Shown here: in pieces, positions 49,601 through 56,849 of the stretch
How positions within the stretch are numbered: position 1 is the stretch's first letter
Layout: every line of letters starts with the position of its first letter
Origin: Latrodectus hesperus
Taxonomy: Eukaryota > Arthropoda > Arachnida > Araneae > Theridiidae
Length of the DNA stretch: 64,000 bases
Direction of reading: 5' to 3'
Assembly: GCA_037975125.1 (NCBI GenBank)
Contig: CM075855.1
Location: 78,588,945-78,652,944, forward strand
The notes under the pieces: model-generated
Databases searched by the model: none
Seen by the model: only the letters and a program-made list of their open reading frames with translations
Told to the model about the DNA's origin: nothing
Program-made: the position numbers and the translations under genes

Positions 49601-51797
49601 CAGCTTAGATTCCCATAAACATTTACAATAATTTATATTTTGGAATATTATTTGTTATTGGTTAATCTAGAACAGTTTTAAAAGAATTTTTTAATCATTT
49701 ATTTAAGAATACATAAACACATAAACATTACCATAAAAAAATTCTTCACATGCAAATGCAGAACCAGTTATTTCTGGATACCAGTTAAAATTTTATTGCT
49801 TGAGTTAAGATTTACTTTAAGCAGCATTGAAATACATAATTTAACAATCAAAATAGTTCAAATTTTTAAAAAATACTCACAGGACAATTAACAAGATTGT
49901 TCCCTAACAATGGCTTCATTACATATTTCACCATGCAAATCTCCTCTTCAAGCTGCTTCTTCAATTCTTCAAAGTTGCTAACATCCTAAAAATGTAATCA
50001 CTATTACTTACAGTAAATAAAGTAATAAATGAACCATTAAATTAACAAAAATACAAGAAGGTAATAAATGACACACAATATGTATTTAAATATAATTTGA
50101 AATACTAATCTAAAATGATTGATATCATAATTAAGAAATAAATAAGAATTACCAATAAACGACTTTTTCACAATATTTTATTATAATTTATATTACAAAA
50201 TAACTAAAATATGAATTTATATATATATAAGATTTCATTTAAAAAAATAATGCATTTAGTAAAATAAATCACATTTTATCATTTAAAACAATCTTAATAT
50301 ACAAGCTTACTTTATATTCCTTATCCTTTATTATTCGCAACACTTTTTCTTCCTGAAAAAACAGAAAATTTATGAAAAACAAAAGTCCAATATACAATTA
50401 AAACAAGACTTTAATACAATTATATTTTCCATTTAAAATATTATGTCTACTGTAATGCTATAGAAAAATTCTAAATAAAATGAAACACTTAAATACAAAT
50501 ATACTATATATTTATAATATTTACACTTTTGACATAGTAGAGCTGTCTATTAAAGTGGCAATGTACTTTTGAAAAAAAAAAAAAAGAAAAAAAGAAATGG
50601 ATTTTATTAGTTAGCAGGATTAATAAAAATACAGGATATTTTTCATTTTAAATATTTTGATTCCTATTTAGTTTATTTCTTTTATTAATACCCTCATCTT
50701 TCCCAGGACAATTTTGAAAATTATTAACAAAATCTAAGTCAAAACAATAATGTTCAATAAATTAACATATAAATAAAACATCAAACTTTTGGAAACTTTA
50801 AATTGAATTGATATAGAAGCTAAAATTAATTAGAAACTCAGTTCATAATAAATAAAACTTTATTATTTAATTAAATAAATGATTATTGCCTTCATTTGAA
50901 ATTATGAATTTCATATATTTAAAATAAAATATTTAGTAAAAAATTCTTAGTAAGATAAAAATAACAAAACGCTCAATGAAACTAAAATAGAAATTACAAT
51001 AACTGAAAAAATAAAAAGTTTATTTTTTAAAAAGATTTAAAAAATAACTACTTTTTATTTTATAAGATTTAAAAAATAACTTAATTTACTTTATAAGATT
51101 TAAAAAATAACTTAATAAAAATTTAATAATTATAAGATTTAAACAATTATTTTTTAGAAATTAACTTGTGAAAATAAATATATTTCCTGGTAAATTTAAT
51201 AATTTATGAAACGTAAGTGAACTTTGAAAAATATTGTAACTTTTATATCTCAAAATTCTGGTAATTAAAAGCATTTTTTTATGCTCTACAGTGAAAAACC
51301 TTTTTAAGCACATAACAAATTTACTTTCCCTTTCAAAACGATACAGTCACAATTTTCTGGTAATACATTAAAATTTTTACTTAATTTAAAAATGTCAATT
51401 GCTTTCATTTCAAATTGTGAATTTTACGAAATTGAAATAAAAAATTCTCATTCCAGCACACTAAGTAAAATAAAAATAAAAAAATGCTCAATAAAACTAA
51501 AAATTTAATAAATAAAAAAATGCAGTTTTTGAAAAAAAAATTATAACAACTACAGCAAGATATGTATACATCAAATTAAAATTAATAATTTATTAAACAT
51601 AAGTGAAATTTGAGAGAAACCAAAACCTTTTTGTCCCAAAATTCTGTAATTAAACATGAACTATAGCGTTTTATTTACAGTTTAGCGCAACAAACCTTTT
51701 TTAAACAAATAACAATTGCATTTCCTCCTTCTCCACGATATTCACAATTTTCTGGTGATATGTCAAGAGACTTATTATACCAAAATGGAAAATCCAT
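28322..51797 (-). CDS. IPPK: Inositol-pentakisphosphate 2-kinase, complete, 13 exons
   Basis: IPPK phosphorylates inositol 1,3,4,5,6-pentakisphosphate at the 2-position with ATP, giving InsP6. Coding exons, 5' to 3' of the gene: 51797-51696, 50352-50311, 49985-49881, 47016-46950, 46830-46703, 43026-42931, 40351-40293, 40181-40026, 37083-36938, 35778-35655, 35530-35425, 33689-33616 and 28484-28322. All introns are GT-AG, all phases agree, and the total is 1368 nt, 455 residues; human IPPK has about 490. Recognisable family motifs are the N-terminal glycine loop R-G-E-G-G-N (21-26), E-I-K-P-K (146-150, split by an intron), C-H-F-C (171-174), Y-C-P-T-D-L-F-S-G (192-200), Q-N-N-x-x-I-F-K-D-G in exon 8, and K-D-C-S-I-M (388-393). 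A C-terminal F-S-V-A-A-V-D-L segment also matches. The start is the first ATG before the glycine loop, with stops upstream. No damage is visible despite many intronic transposons. The middle insert is shorter than in vertebrates. Confidence 0.95.
31008..31112. repeat. Small GC-richer segment with inverted ends
   Basis: The segment opens ATTGGGTGACTAATCC and closes GAGTAGCACTACCCAAT, so its outer ends (ATTGGGT and ACCCAAT) are inverted copies. The interior has far more G and C than its surroundings. Parts resemble the stretch near 59815-59850 (GTAGCAGTGCTAGACAATACCC). It is probably a short nonautonomous repeat of unknown class. Confidence 0.4.
31610..31689. repeat. (TA)n microsatellite
   Basis: About 40 AT units with a single CAT interruption near the 3' end, in IPPK intron 12. 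It creates a spurious tyrosine/isoleucine reading frame that is not a gene. Confidence 0.95.
32596..32720 (+). mobile_element. Degenerate tRNA-derived SINE
   Basis: It retains the layout of the better copies at 44.6 and 56.7 kb: an A-box-like start, GTTAACGTTCT, a B-box relic CAGGTTCCAATCCCACTT, then TAGTGGTTCAGAAT and CTAATTAGCACTAGTGTG. It is diverged by many substitutions and is on the opposite strand to IPPK. Confidence 0.65.
33690..35424. other. IPPK intron 11
   Basis: A+T-rich; the only recognisable content is the SINE at 34.2-34.35 kb. Confidence 0.55.
34215..34346 (-). mobile_element. Degenerate tRNA-derived SINE
   Basis: The plus strand shows the reverse complement of the family: TTGCTCAATTGTCACTTTTT, GGGCTAACTAGACAG, AAAGTGAATTCCAAACTACT and CATGGGATTCGAAGG (B-box relic), then CTAAACATTTGGCTACCAG. 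It lies in IPPK intron 11, in the same orientation as the gene. Confidence 0.75.
35779..36937. other. IPPK intron 9, nothing recognised
   Basis: A+T-rich sequence without coding motifs or repeat ends. Confidence 0.55.
37084..40025. other. IPPK intron 8
   Basis: Contains the antisense RNase H fragment at 38.3-38.9 kb; otherwise A+T-rich and featureless. Confidence 0.55.
38319..38871 (+). pseudogene. RNase H domain fragment of a non-LTR retrotransposon
   Basis: The frame reads [21 protein letters not shown], the RNase H motif with the terminal Asp replaced by Asn (usually A-D-x-L-A). It continues to C-P-H-C-L-D-N and S-P-Q-H-I-F, the Cys/His segment of the ORF2 tail. A one-base frameshift near 38760 moves the last part (A-M-L-V-Q-F-F to S-L-G-D-I) into another frame ending at a TAG just past 38868. 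It is antisense to IPPK in intron 8. Wording of the motif resembles the fragments at 60.4 kb more than the one at 5.5 kb, suggesting two element families. Confidence 0.82.
40841..42419 (-). mobile_element. Tc1-type transposon with IR/DR ends
   Basis: The left outer end TACACTGGCGGAAATGCAAT at 40841 is inverted at the right end, finishing CCACCAGTGTA at 42419; both finish in TA. A second copy of the core GGAAATGCAATTAAAGACAC lies inside each end: at 41036 on the left (186 bp inward) and, inverted, at 42208-42229 on the right (183 bp inward). Two direct repeats inside each inverted repeat is the IR/DR arrangement known from Sleeping Beauty-type Tc1 elements, where the transposase binds both sites. 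The element is 1579 bp. Confidence 0.9.
41080..42061 (-). pseudogene. Tc1-type transposase of the IR/DR element, inactivated
   Basis: The ATG at 42061-42059 starts [12 protein letters not shown], a plausible helix-turn-helix lead-in. Then come V-V-F-S-D-E-K (first catalytic Asp, near 41630), F-Q-Q-D-N-A-S-V-H (second Asp, near 41370) and [12 protein letters not shown] (third acidic residue, near 41270). The end is V-T-H-Y then TAA at 41082-41080. The span of 982 nt with stops and frame changes between these blocks shows the copy is dead. The two overlapping minus-strand reading frames here are pieces of this one gene. Confidence 0.87.
43027..46702. other. IPPK intron 5
   Basis: Contains the SINE at 44.57 kb. 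The parts at about 43610-43960 and 45830-46480 are less A+T-biased and may be old repeats, but they gave no recognisable protein motif. Confidence 0.5.
44570..44745 (-). mobile_element. tRNA-derived SINE with 12-bp target duplication
   Basis: The element is flanked by AACATCTTCAGA at 44558-44569 and 44746-44757, the hallmark of LINE-machinery insertion. Read on the minus strand it starts GCCGAGCTGGCAGCCGAATGG, with a tRNA A-box-like part, and contains GTGGGTTCGAATCCCAC, a perfect B box with its T-stem. A 3' non-tRNA body (GTGGTTCGGAATCCACTTT, GGTCTAATTAGCCCTCG) follows and ends CAAACAAACC. It is one of the two best-preserved copies of the family in the window. It has no coding capacity. Confidence 0.92.
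47226..47307. repeat. Two overlapping hairpins
   Basis: The arm at 47226-47246 (GGATTTATTTTATAAAAAG and two more bases) pairs perfectly with 47258-47278 over 21 bases. A second perfect 13-base stem, AATCCTAATTTTG at 47274-47286, pairs with CAAAATTAGGATT at 47295-47307. The two structures share five bases, so they compete or stack. Long perfect arms in otherwise drifting A+T-rich DNA suggest a recent palindromic element rather than chance. Confidence 0.8.
49347..49470 (-). mobile_element. Degenerate, truncated tRNA-derived SINE
   Basis: The plus strand reads TTTGTCACTCAACAATCATT, then TGCTAATTGGATTAGGAC, AAAGTGGATTCAGAACCAC and GTATTTGAACCCATAAATT (a B-box relic). The A-box part is missing or unrecognisable. 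It lies in IPPK intron 3. Confidence 0.72.
51031..51150. repeat. About four-copy 30-bp minisatellite
   Basis: The motif AAGATTTAAAAAATAACT recurs at 51031, 51064 and 51095, with a diverged fourth copy near 51135. It lies only in the left unit of the exon-1 duplication and accounts for much of the length difference between the units. Confidence 0.85.
51300..51375 (-). pseudogene. Decayed duplicate of IPPK exon 1
   Basis: Minus-strand text corresponding to exon 1 keeps C-C-A-G-A-A-A-A-T-T-G-T-G-A and the exon end AAAAAGGTTTTTC, where the real exon has AAAAAAGGTTTGTTG. It retains L-P-E-N-C-D against the true exon's S-P-E-N-C-E, but the glycine loop is destroyed and the frame would stop before the donor. 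It is therefore a relic exon lying downstream of the working one, in intron 1. A GT remains at the donor position. Confidence 0.72.
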
Positions 51798-52862
51798 AGC
51801 GAGAGGGATTACTACACACACAAAACAGATTACTTGTTTACAATTTTTACAACTTTCAAAACAGAAACAAGTAGAAAAAGAAACTCAGTTACAGTTTACT
51901 TCCTAGATGGATATCCACTAATCTATAATTTGGCTATGTGCATAGCGTTATATTTTTGTATTCGTTGGTTGTGCTAATTTGGCTATTCGCTTAGCATTAC
52001 ATTTTTGTAATTTATCAAGATGATCAATAATTTAAAAAAAAACCAAATTAAAGTAGGATATATGAAGGTTTTCTCCGACTTTATGCCTCAAGTTTCTGTT
52101 TGCACTTTATGCCTCAAGTTCATATCAAGTTTCTGTTTGACTTAAAGTTGTTAAATACTATTGGTGGTCTCATAGCTTAAAATCACTGTTAAAAAATTGT
52201 TCAAAATTTAGGTGACAACCCCTAACACAAATAGTGGGACTAAAAGCTCAATTAATTAGCAACATATCAGTACAATGAACTTTCGTTGAGTGAGAATTGA
52301 ATATACTTCCTTTCAAAAAAGATAATTTAATTATTTTTCTTTAATTCAGCTTTCATCAAAATTTAATCAAAATTCAATCATACTGATCACATGCTGTATA
52401 GAAAATTGAAATTAACAGAAATCCATTCCTAAGCAGTAAAGCCTCACTCCAAAATATTAAAATTTTAAACTGCAATTTTTTTCTCTATGAGGTCAATTTT
52501 TCTCCCAATACACAAATTGTGTCATGTAAATACTTAACATCTATCAGTAATTAGTTTCATACATGTATTTTTATTTAATGATCAAACCAATAAATATAGA
52601 TTTATTGTTTTCCATTTTAAAAGAAGATTAATATAGAACTATATATTTTAATCATTTCTGTAAAACAGATGCAGTTGATGAATAATTTTTTCTATACAAC
52701 GGAAGAAAATATTATAAATTAACTACAGTGACGCCGTTAGTAGGAAAAATCTTAGAAGTTTCTGCAGATCAAAAAAGTATGGCGCTGAAATCTTTCAACC
52801 TCTTACTTGACATCGATAAGCGCATTCATATAGATATCAAATAGAAAATAAATCTTTTAAAG
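51798..52862. promoter_or_regulatory. Putative IPPK 5' untranslated region and promoter region
   Basis: This is the stretch between the IPPK start codon and the hAT element. It contains a pair of direct repeats at 51927-52009 (separate entry), a partial repeat of CTTTATGCCTCAAGTT at about 52078-52140, and AGGAAGT on the minus strand near 51902, which matches an ETS-type core. No TATA box or CpG-rich segment stands out. The promoter assignment rests only on position. Confidence 0.35.
51927..52009. repeat. Direct repeats upstream of the IPPK start
   Basis: AATTTGGCTATGTGCATAGC at 51927 recurs as AATTTGGCTATTCGCTTAGC at 51976, each followed by GTTATATTTTTGTA or ATTACATTTTTGTA. The two roughly 34-bp copies are 49 bp apart. 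They sit 130-215 bp upstream of the start codon, where a promoter would be expected. Confidence 0.7.
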
Positions 52863-54250
52863 CAGTCATGTCAAAGATACGGTCCTCGTGTCACATCCGG
52901 CCCCCGGGCCGTATCAATAAGGCCCGACATAGCAATATGTTACAGAAAGAAGAATCATGTTTTTTTAGAGCATTTAGACTTCACTTGATTCCTCTACGGA
53001 AGTTTTAAAATGCGCACACTACATTTATAAGTAATTTGAAGAGCAGCGCGTGCCTAGACAAGCGAGAGAGATAGCAGAACTACCCCATTATTTTTGTTGA
53101 GAACAATAGAATCTTCCATGCGCTTCGAGTCTAGACTAGAACCTTCCTTATCGATATAAAAGGAGTGCATCGGAGCGACGTGAGTCAGTTGAGTCGAGTA
53201 ATCGAAGCGATACAGTCGAAGAAGGATTTTAGTGGTGCTGCGAAGTATTGATTGTGAAGATATTGTGTATTTGTTTGTGTCGTGCGCGTGCGATATCCAT
53301 AATTGCTGTATCGAGTTCCATAATTGTTACAATTTCGGCATAATGGAGCGAAAACGTAAAGTTGAAAGTGAGTGCAGAGTTTTTCAGTCTAAATGAGAAA
53401 TTGCATATTTTTTCATAGAATGGAAAGGTGAGTGAGTCACTGTGTTTGATTTAAAATCAGACAGACACATAGTCTTCTTTAAAATATAAACTTCAAGGTC
53501 AACATTCAATGTTTACTAAAGCTAATACTGAGAGCGAAGATGCCCCGAAATAAAGTTTTATTATTGCATTAGAAATCGCGATCAAAATCTTTCACTGATG
53601 GTGATTTTATTAAGGGCTGTATGTTGAAAGTTGACAATGTTTCATTTCTATTTCAAAAGTCAATAATTCAAAATTTTTCGCTTTTAAGAAACACTGTAGC
53701 TTGAAGAATAAATGATTTATCTCAAAATTTGGTTTTTCAACTGAAGGAGAAAATTAAGGAATTTAAAAACTTTTCACTGGCTGTTGACGAGAATACAGAT
53801 ACTGTTGATACAGTTCAACTTGCTGTTTTTATATGAGGTATTAACAGTAACTTTGAAATAACTGAAGAACTATTAAAGTGCGATTCATTGACAGGTACTA
53901 CAATAGCAAATAACGTTTATTCTGCCATTGAGCACTTGATAGAAAAATATGAACTCGACTGGGATATACTTAACAGCACAAATACGGATGGCTTTCTGCC
54001 ATGGCTGGCAATCATTCGGGTATTGTAACTAAATTAAAACAGAAAACATCAGGGAACTTTGTGGGATTTCACTGTATTATTCACCGGGAATCATTGGCAC
54101 CCAAACATTTAAAAATGGACCATGACATGTTACCAATAATTACGAAAGGTGTTTGAGTGATGTCTGGTACAAACATCACAGATTGACTATGATCGTGATT
54201 AAAATTAATTTAAAAATCCAATAAATTTGATGTGCGGCTTTGACATCTCT
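52863..54250 (+). mobile_element. Degenerate hAT transposon
   Basis: The left end CAGTCATGTCAAAGATACGG at 52863 and the right end GCGGCTTTGACATCTC near 54236 carry inverted ATGTCAAAG/CTTTGACAT. The flanks, CTTTTAAA and CTTTTGTT, resemble a decayed 8-bp target duplication. The left part up to 53340 is unusually GC-rich for this window and noncoding; the rest holds the transposase relic. At about 1.4 kb it is shorter than an autonomous hAT, so it has probably lost coding sequence. It lies about 1.07 kb upstream of the IPPK start codon. Confidence 0.75.
53343..54200 (+). pseudogene. hAT transposase relic (GTF2IRD2-like family)
   Basis: The ATG at 53343 gives M-E-R-K-R-K-V-E-S-E-C-R-V-F, the usual start of hAT-derived proteins annotated as GTF2IRD2- or ZBED-like. 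After stops and frameshifts, 53745-54000 reads F-S-L-A-V-D-E-N-T-D-T-V-D-T-V-Q-L-A, the D-E-x-T-D catalytic block. This continues to F-E-I-T-E-E-L-L, S-L-T-G-T-T and T-D-G-F (usually T-D-G-A). The zinc-finger part near the N-terminus is mostly gone. The catalytic Asp block is recognisable, but several stops show the gene is dead. Confidence 0.8.
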
Positions 54251-54480
54251 TTTGTTTTGCAAGCTTAAGCAAATTATTAAATTTGCTGTTGGTGCAAATG
54301 TTTGTTAAAATAATCAGCAAAATCCCTTCTTTTTGTTTATAAATATATAAAAATTCTAAATTAAATGATATAACAAAAACAAATGTCCTGGCAATAATAT
54401 TCAGTTGGCATCATATATTCACGTATGTGTGTATGAAATTCAGATAATATTACTTTCATGCACGTATAAGTTAATTACGC

Positions 54481-54655
54481 CAATCTGGCAGCCGAACGAT
54501 TAGCGATTTAGTCTTCGGTTCAACAGTTTGTGGATTCGAGTCTCATCTTGTACTTACATGCTATAAGTGGTTCAGAATCCACTTAAAACCGTAGCTCCCG
54601 GTCTAATTAACCCGCATTTGGAAAAAATGACCATAGAGCGACACATCAAACTCAG
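54481..54655 (+). mobile_element. tRNA-derived SINE
   Basis: Starts CAATCTGGCAGCCGAACGAT with an A-box-like part, then TTCGGTTCAACAGTTTGTGG and ATTCGAGTCTCATCT (B box with substitutions). It continues AGTGGTTCAGAATCCACTT and GGTCTAATTAACCCGC and ends in an A-rich stretch before ATGACCATAGAGC. It is the plus-strand counterpart of the copies at 44.57 and 56.67 kb. Confidence 0.87.
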
Positions 54656-55189
54656 CGTGCATTTCTATTAACAAGTATTCGATGATTAACACTGATAAAC
54701 CCACACGTTGAATACAGAATTCAGAGCAATTTGAACATTCATAGTAATGACAGAAAGGTCAAAAACAATGTTGTAGCTATATGCAAGTGGCGATAATATC
54801 AATTTCCCAATTCGACTTCCATTTGAAATAAAAACGGGAATTGAAAGACAAACAATGAAATGAATCAATCTGTTAACTTTTAATATCCCTATAACTTTAA
54901 ATACAGCACCTAATTTGTTTTAATAGCACCAAAAATGCTTATGAAATAAATTGTCTCCATACAAATAAATAAATAAAAAAACTGAGGATAATACATATTT
55001 TTTTAACTAACTTGTAAAAACTAAATTTATCTTGTCGTCGCATTTTACATTACACATTAAAACTATTTAAGTAATATAAAATGTAGATAAAACATGATGT
55101 TTTTGGACAAATATTATGCTGGAAATAAAGGATTAAATAGTCATGAAGCAAACATTACAATGATTACCTCTACATACATACATACATAG

Positions 55190-55505
55190 TGGTGCAGGCA
55201 GGCCCCGAACTGTATCTTTAGGTTAACGGGTTAGGAATACTCGACCATCAACTAGTGGCTCGTAATTTTCAACCACGGTCAGGTGACGAAGTCACATCTG
55301 AATTGTCAATACCAGAGATGGGATTTTCCTCACCATGTTCACACCACACCAGCAGAAGGATTTTGGATCTCATAAATTAACGTAGACAAGTCCTCAAGCC
55401 ACAGAGCTCCAGCAATCTAATGAAGGATATTTTAATCAGTCTCCGATTCGCTGATCTTATGAGAAAAGCGGATTGGATCTACTAAACCACTCAAGCTCTG
55501 CCTAT
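55190..55505. repeat. GC-richer repeat-like segment, unclassified
   Basis: The base composition is clearly less A+T-biased than its surroundings, with blocks such as GGCAGGCCCCGAACTG, GGTTAACGGGTTAGGAA and ACCACTCAAGCTCTGCC. It has no open frame with motifs and no clear terminal repeats. It may be the 3' end of a LINE or an unrelated SINE. Confidence 0.35.
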
Positions 55506-55599
55506 CTCTAATAATAAATATGGTAATTATATGTCAAGGTATTGAGCCAAACAGAGATTGCTTAGCATGTACAAGTACAGCTGCTTGTGCAACTTCGAT

Positions 55600-56215
55600 T
55601 CAATGTCATTGATCATCGACCGTAGTGATTGGCGTATGGTGATGAACAAATCACTCAATAACCATTTATTTGATGGATTAGATGTTTCCTTTTGATGAAA
55701 ATCTAAATAATGTGATGGCTATCTGATACAAAAAGAATTAAGACAGCATCTAAATATTTTTTGCTGCCAGTTTAGGTAAGTCGAATACTAATAACAAGTG
55801 GCTCTGCTCTTTCTCCAGAAATGTAGTTTCATAGCTTTGGAATAAAAAGTAGTGCCACACTCCTTAACACAATAGAAATATAAATGTTAATGTTTAAAAT
55901 ATTTTCAGTGCGAATAATTAGCGACTGAGACGTATATCCACTAGCTCCCCAAATATGACAGCGTTAAACACGGATTTGAAAATCTTAAAGCTAAGAACAA
56001 AACCGAGATTCGTCTAAAAACACAATGTTACACCATTCCTGTGTCCAGTTTCGCAGCTGATCACATATTTAAAAGTGTTCCTGGTTGAGATGTAAGTTGA
56101 GGATGGTTCCATAGTCGTAGCCGACACTTCATGCTGCTTAAAAGTCGTCGAACTATTTCTGCAAGCACTTCTTGTCTTACAATTGGTAACAAGTATTTAT
56201 ACGATCTCATATCAT
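55600..56215 (-). pseudogene. Degenerate Tc1/mariner transposase
   Basis: Minus-strand reading from about 56215 gives a short N-terminal part, then N-W-T-Q-E-W-C-N-I-V-F-L-D-E-S-R-F (first catalytic region, near 56010) and W-G-A-S-G-Y-T-S-Q-S near 55930, the counterpart of V-W-G-A-I in Tc1 proteins. The later catalytic blocks are too decayed to read. No terminal repeats were found. Confidence 0.6.
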
Positions 56216-56256
56216 GACTCAAGGCTCATAATGTGGCTGAACTGGTAAGGGTAAAA

Positions 56257-56661
56257 ATTTACCGTACGGTCACACTTGGCGATATTTAAAAAAAGTCGCC
56301 AAGGGTGACCGTATGTAAAATTTCCGATCGGAAAAACGGCGGGAGGAAAATGACTGAAATAATGACTAATATTTCATACATTGATGGTATCTAACAATAT
56401 GCTCAACTAATTTTACAAAATTAACAAAAAACGCAGATTTATAAATTTCAAACAACAATGGTAAAATAATAAAGTTGATTTGTTAAATTATCCATAAAAT
56501 TTTTTGATTAAATTTTCTATTAATGAATTTAAATCGGTAAATATTCATGAAAAATTATTATAGTCAAATAGGGCTGTCAAAATACTAGTTTGCCGGGTTT
56601 CCAGTAAAAATTCGCCAAATTTGGCGCCAAAAAACGCGCCAAGGGTGACCGTACAGTAAAT
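56257..56661. mobile_element. MITE with a hairpin in its left end
   Basis: The left end ATTTACCGTACGGTCAC at 56257 and the right end GTGACCGTACAGTAAAT at 56645-56661 are inverted repeats extending through ACTTGGCG/CGCCAAGG. The left end is followed by an inverted copy of itself: CACTTGGCGA, a 13-base spacer, then TCGCCAAGGGTGACCGTA at 56294. That end alone can therefore fold into a 17-base hairpin. The 405-bp interior is A+T-rich and noncoding. The superfamily is unclear; a direct target duplication was not resolved. Confidence 0.82.
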
Positions 56662-56664
56662 CTG

Positions 56665-56836
56665 GTTTTTTTGTCACTCAACGGTCACTTTTTGCACACG
56701 AGGGCTAATTAGGCCGGGATCTACGGTTTAAAGTAGATTCCGAACCACTACAAACATCCATACCCAAGGTGGGATTCGAACCCACGAACTGTTGAACCGA
56801 AGGAAGAGCGCTAACCATTAGGCTACCATCTCGGCT
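56665..56836 (-). mobile_element. tRNA-derived SINE with 13-bp target duplication
   Basis: TACAGTAAATCTG at 56652-56664 is repeated at 56837-56849. On the minus strand the element begins AGCCGAGATGGTAGCCTAATG, with an A box (TGGTAGCCTAATGG), and includes GTGGGTTCGAATCCCAC as its B box. Its body resembles the copy at 44.57 kb and it ends in CAAAAAAAC. The duplicated target is the last ten bases of the neighbouring MITE plus three bases beyond it, so the SINE landed exactly at the MITE edge and is younger. Confidence 0.93.
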
Positions 56837-56849
56837 TACAGTAAATCTG

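Larger units (their letters stand above)
47017..49880. other. IPPK intron 3
   Basis: Contains the paired hairpins at 47.23-47.31 kb and a SINE remnant at 49.35 kb; the rest is A+T-rich and featureless. Confidence 0.55.
50353..51695. other. IPPK intron 1
   Basis: Holds one unit of a duplication that also contains a decayed copy of exon 1, and a short minisatellite; see the separate entries. Confidence 0.6.
50880..51790. repeat. Tandem duplication spanning IPPK exon 1
   Basis: Landmarks recur in the same order. They are GCCTTCATTTGAAATTATG (50888) and GCTTTCATTTCAAATTGTG (51401); CGCTCAATGAAACTAAAA and TGCTCAATAAAACTAAAA; and AATAATTTATGAAACGTAAG (51198) and AATAATTTATTAAACATAAG (51580). Further pairs are CTCAAAATTCTGGTAATTAA (51249) and CCCAAAATTCTGTAATTAA (51635), then CACAATTTTCTGGTAATAC (51349) and CACAATTTTCTGGTGATAT (51744). 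The offset is about 513 bp at the first pair and 385-395 bp at the later ones. The difference is explained at least partly by the minisatellite inside the first unit. The right unit contains the functional first exon. Confidence 0.85.

Noticed and set aside
54481..54560. Candidate tRNA gene because of A- and B-box-like sequences
   Set aside because: The tRNA-like part continues into the SINE body shared with five other loci, and its stems do not form a good cloverleaf.
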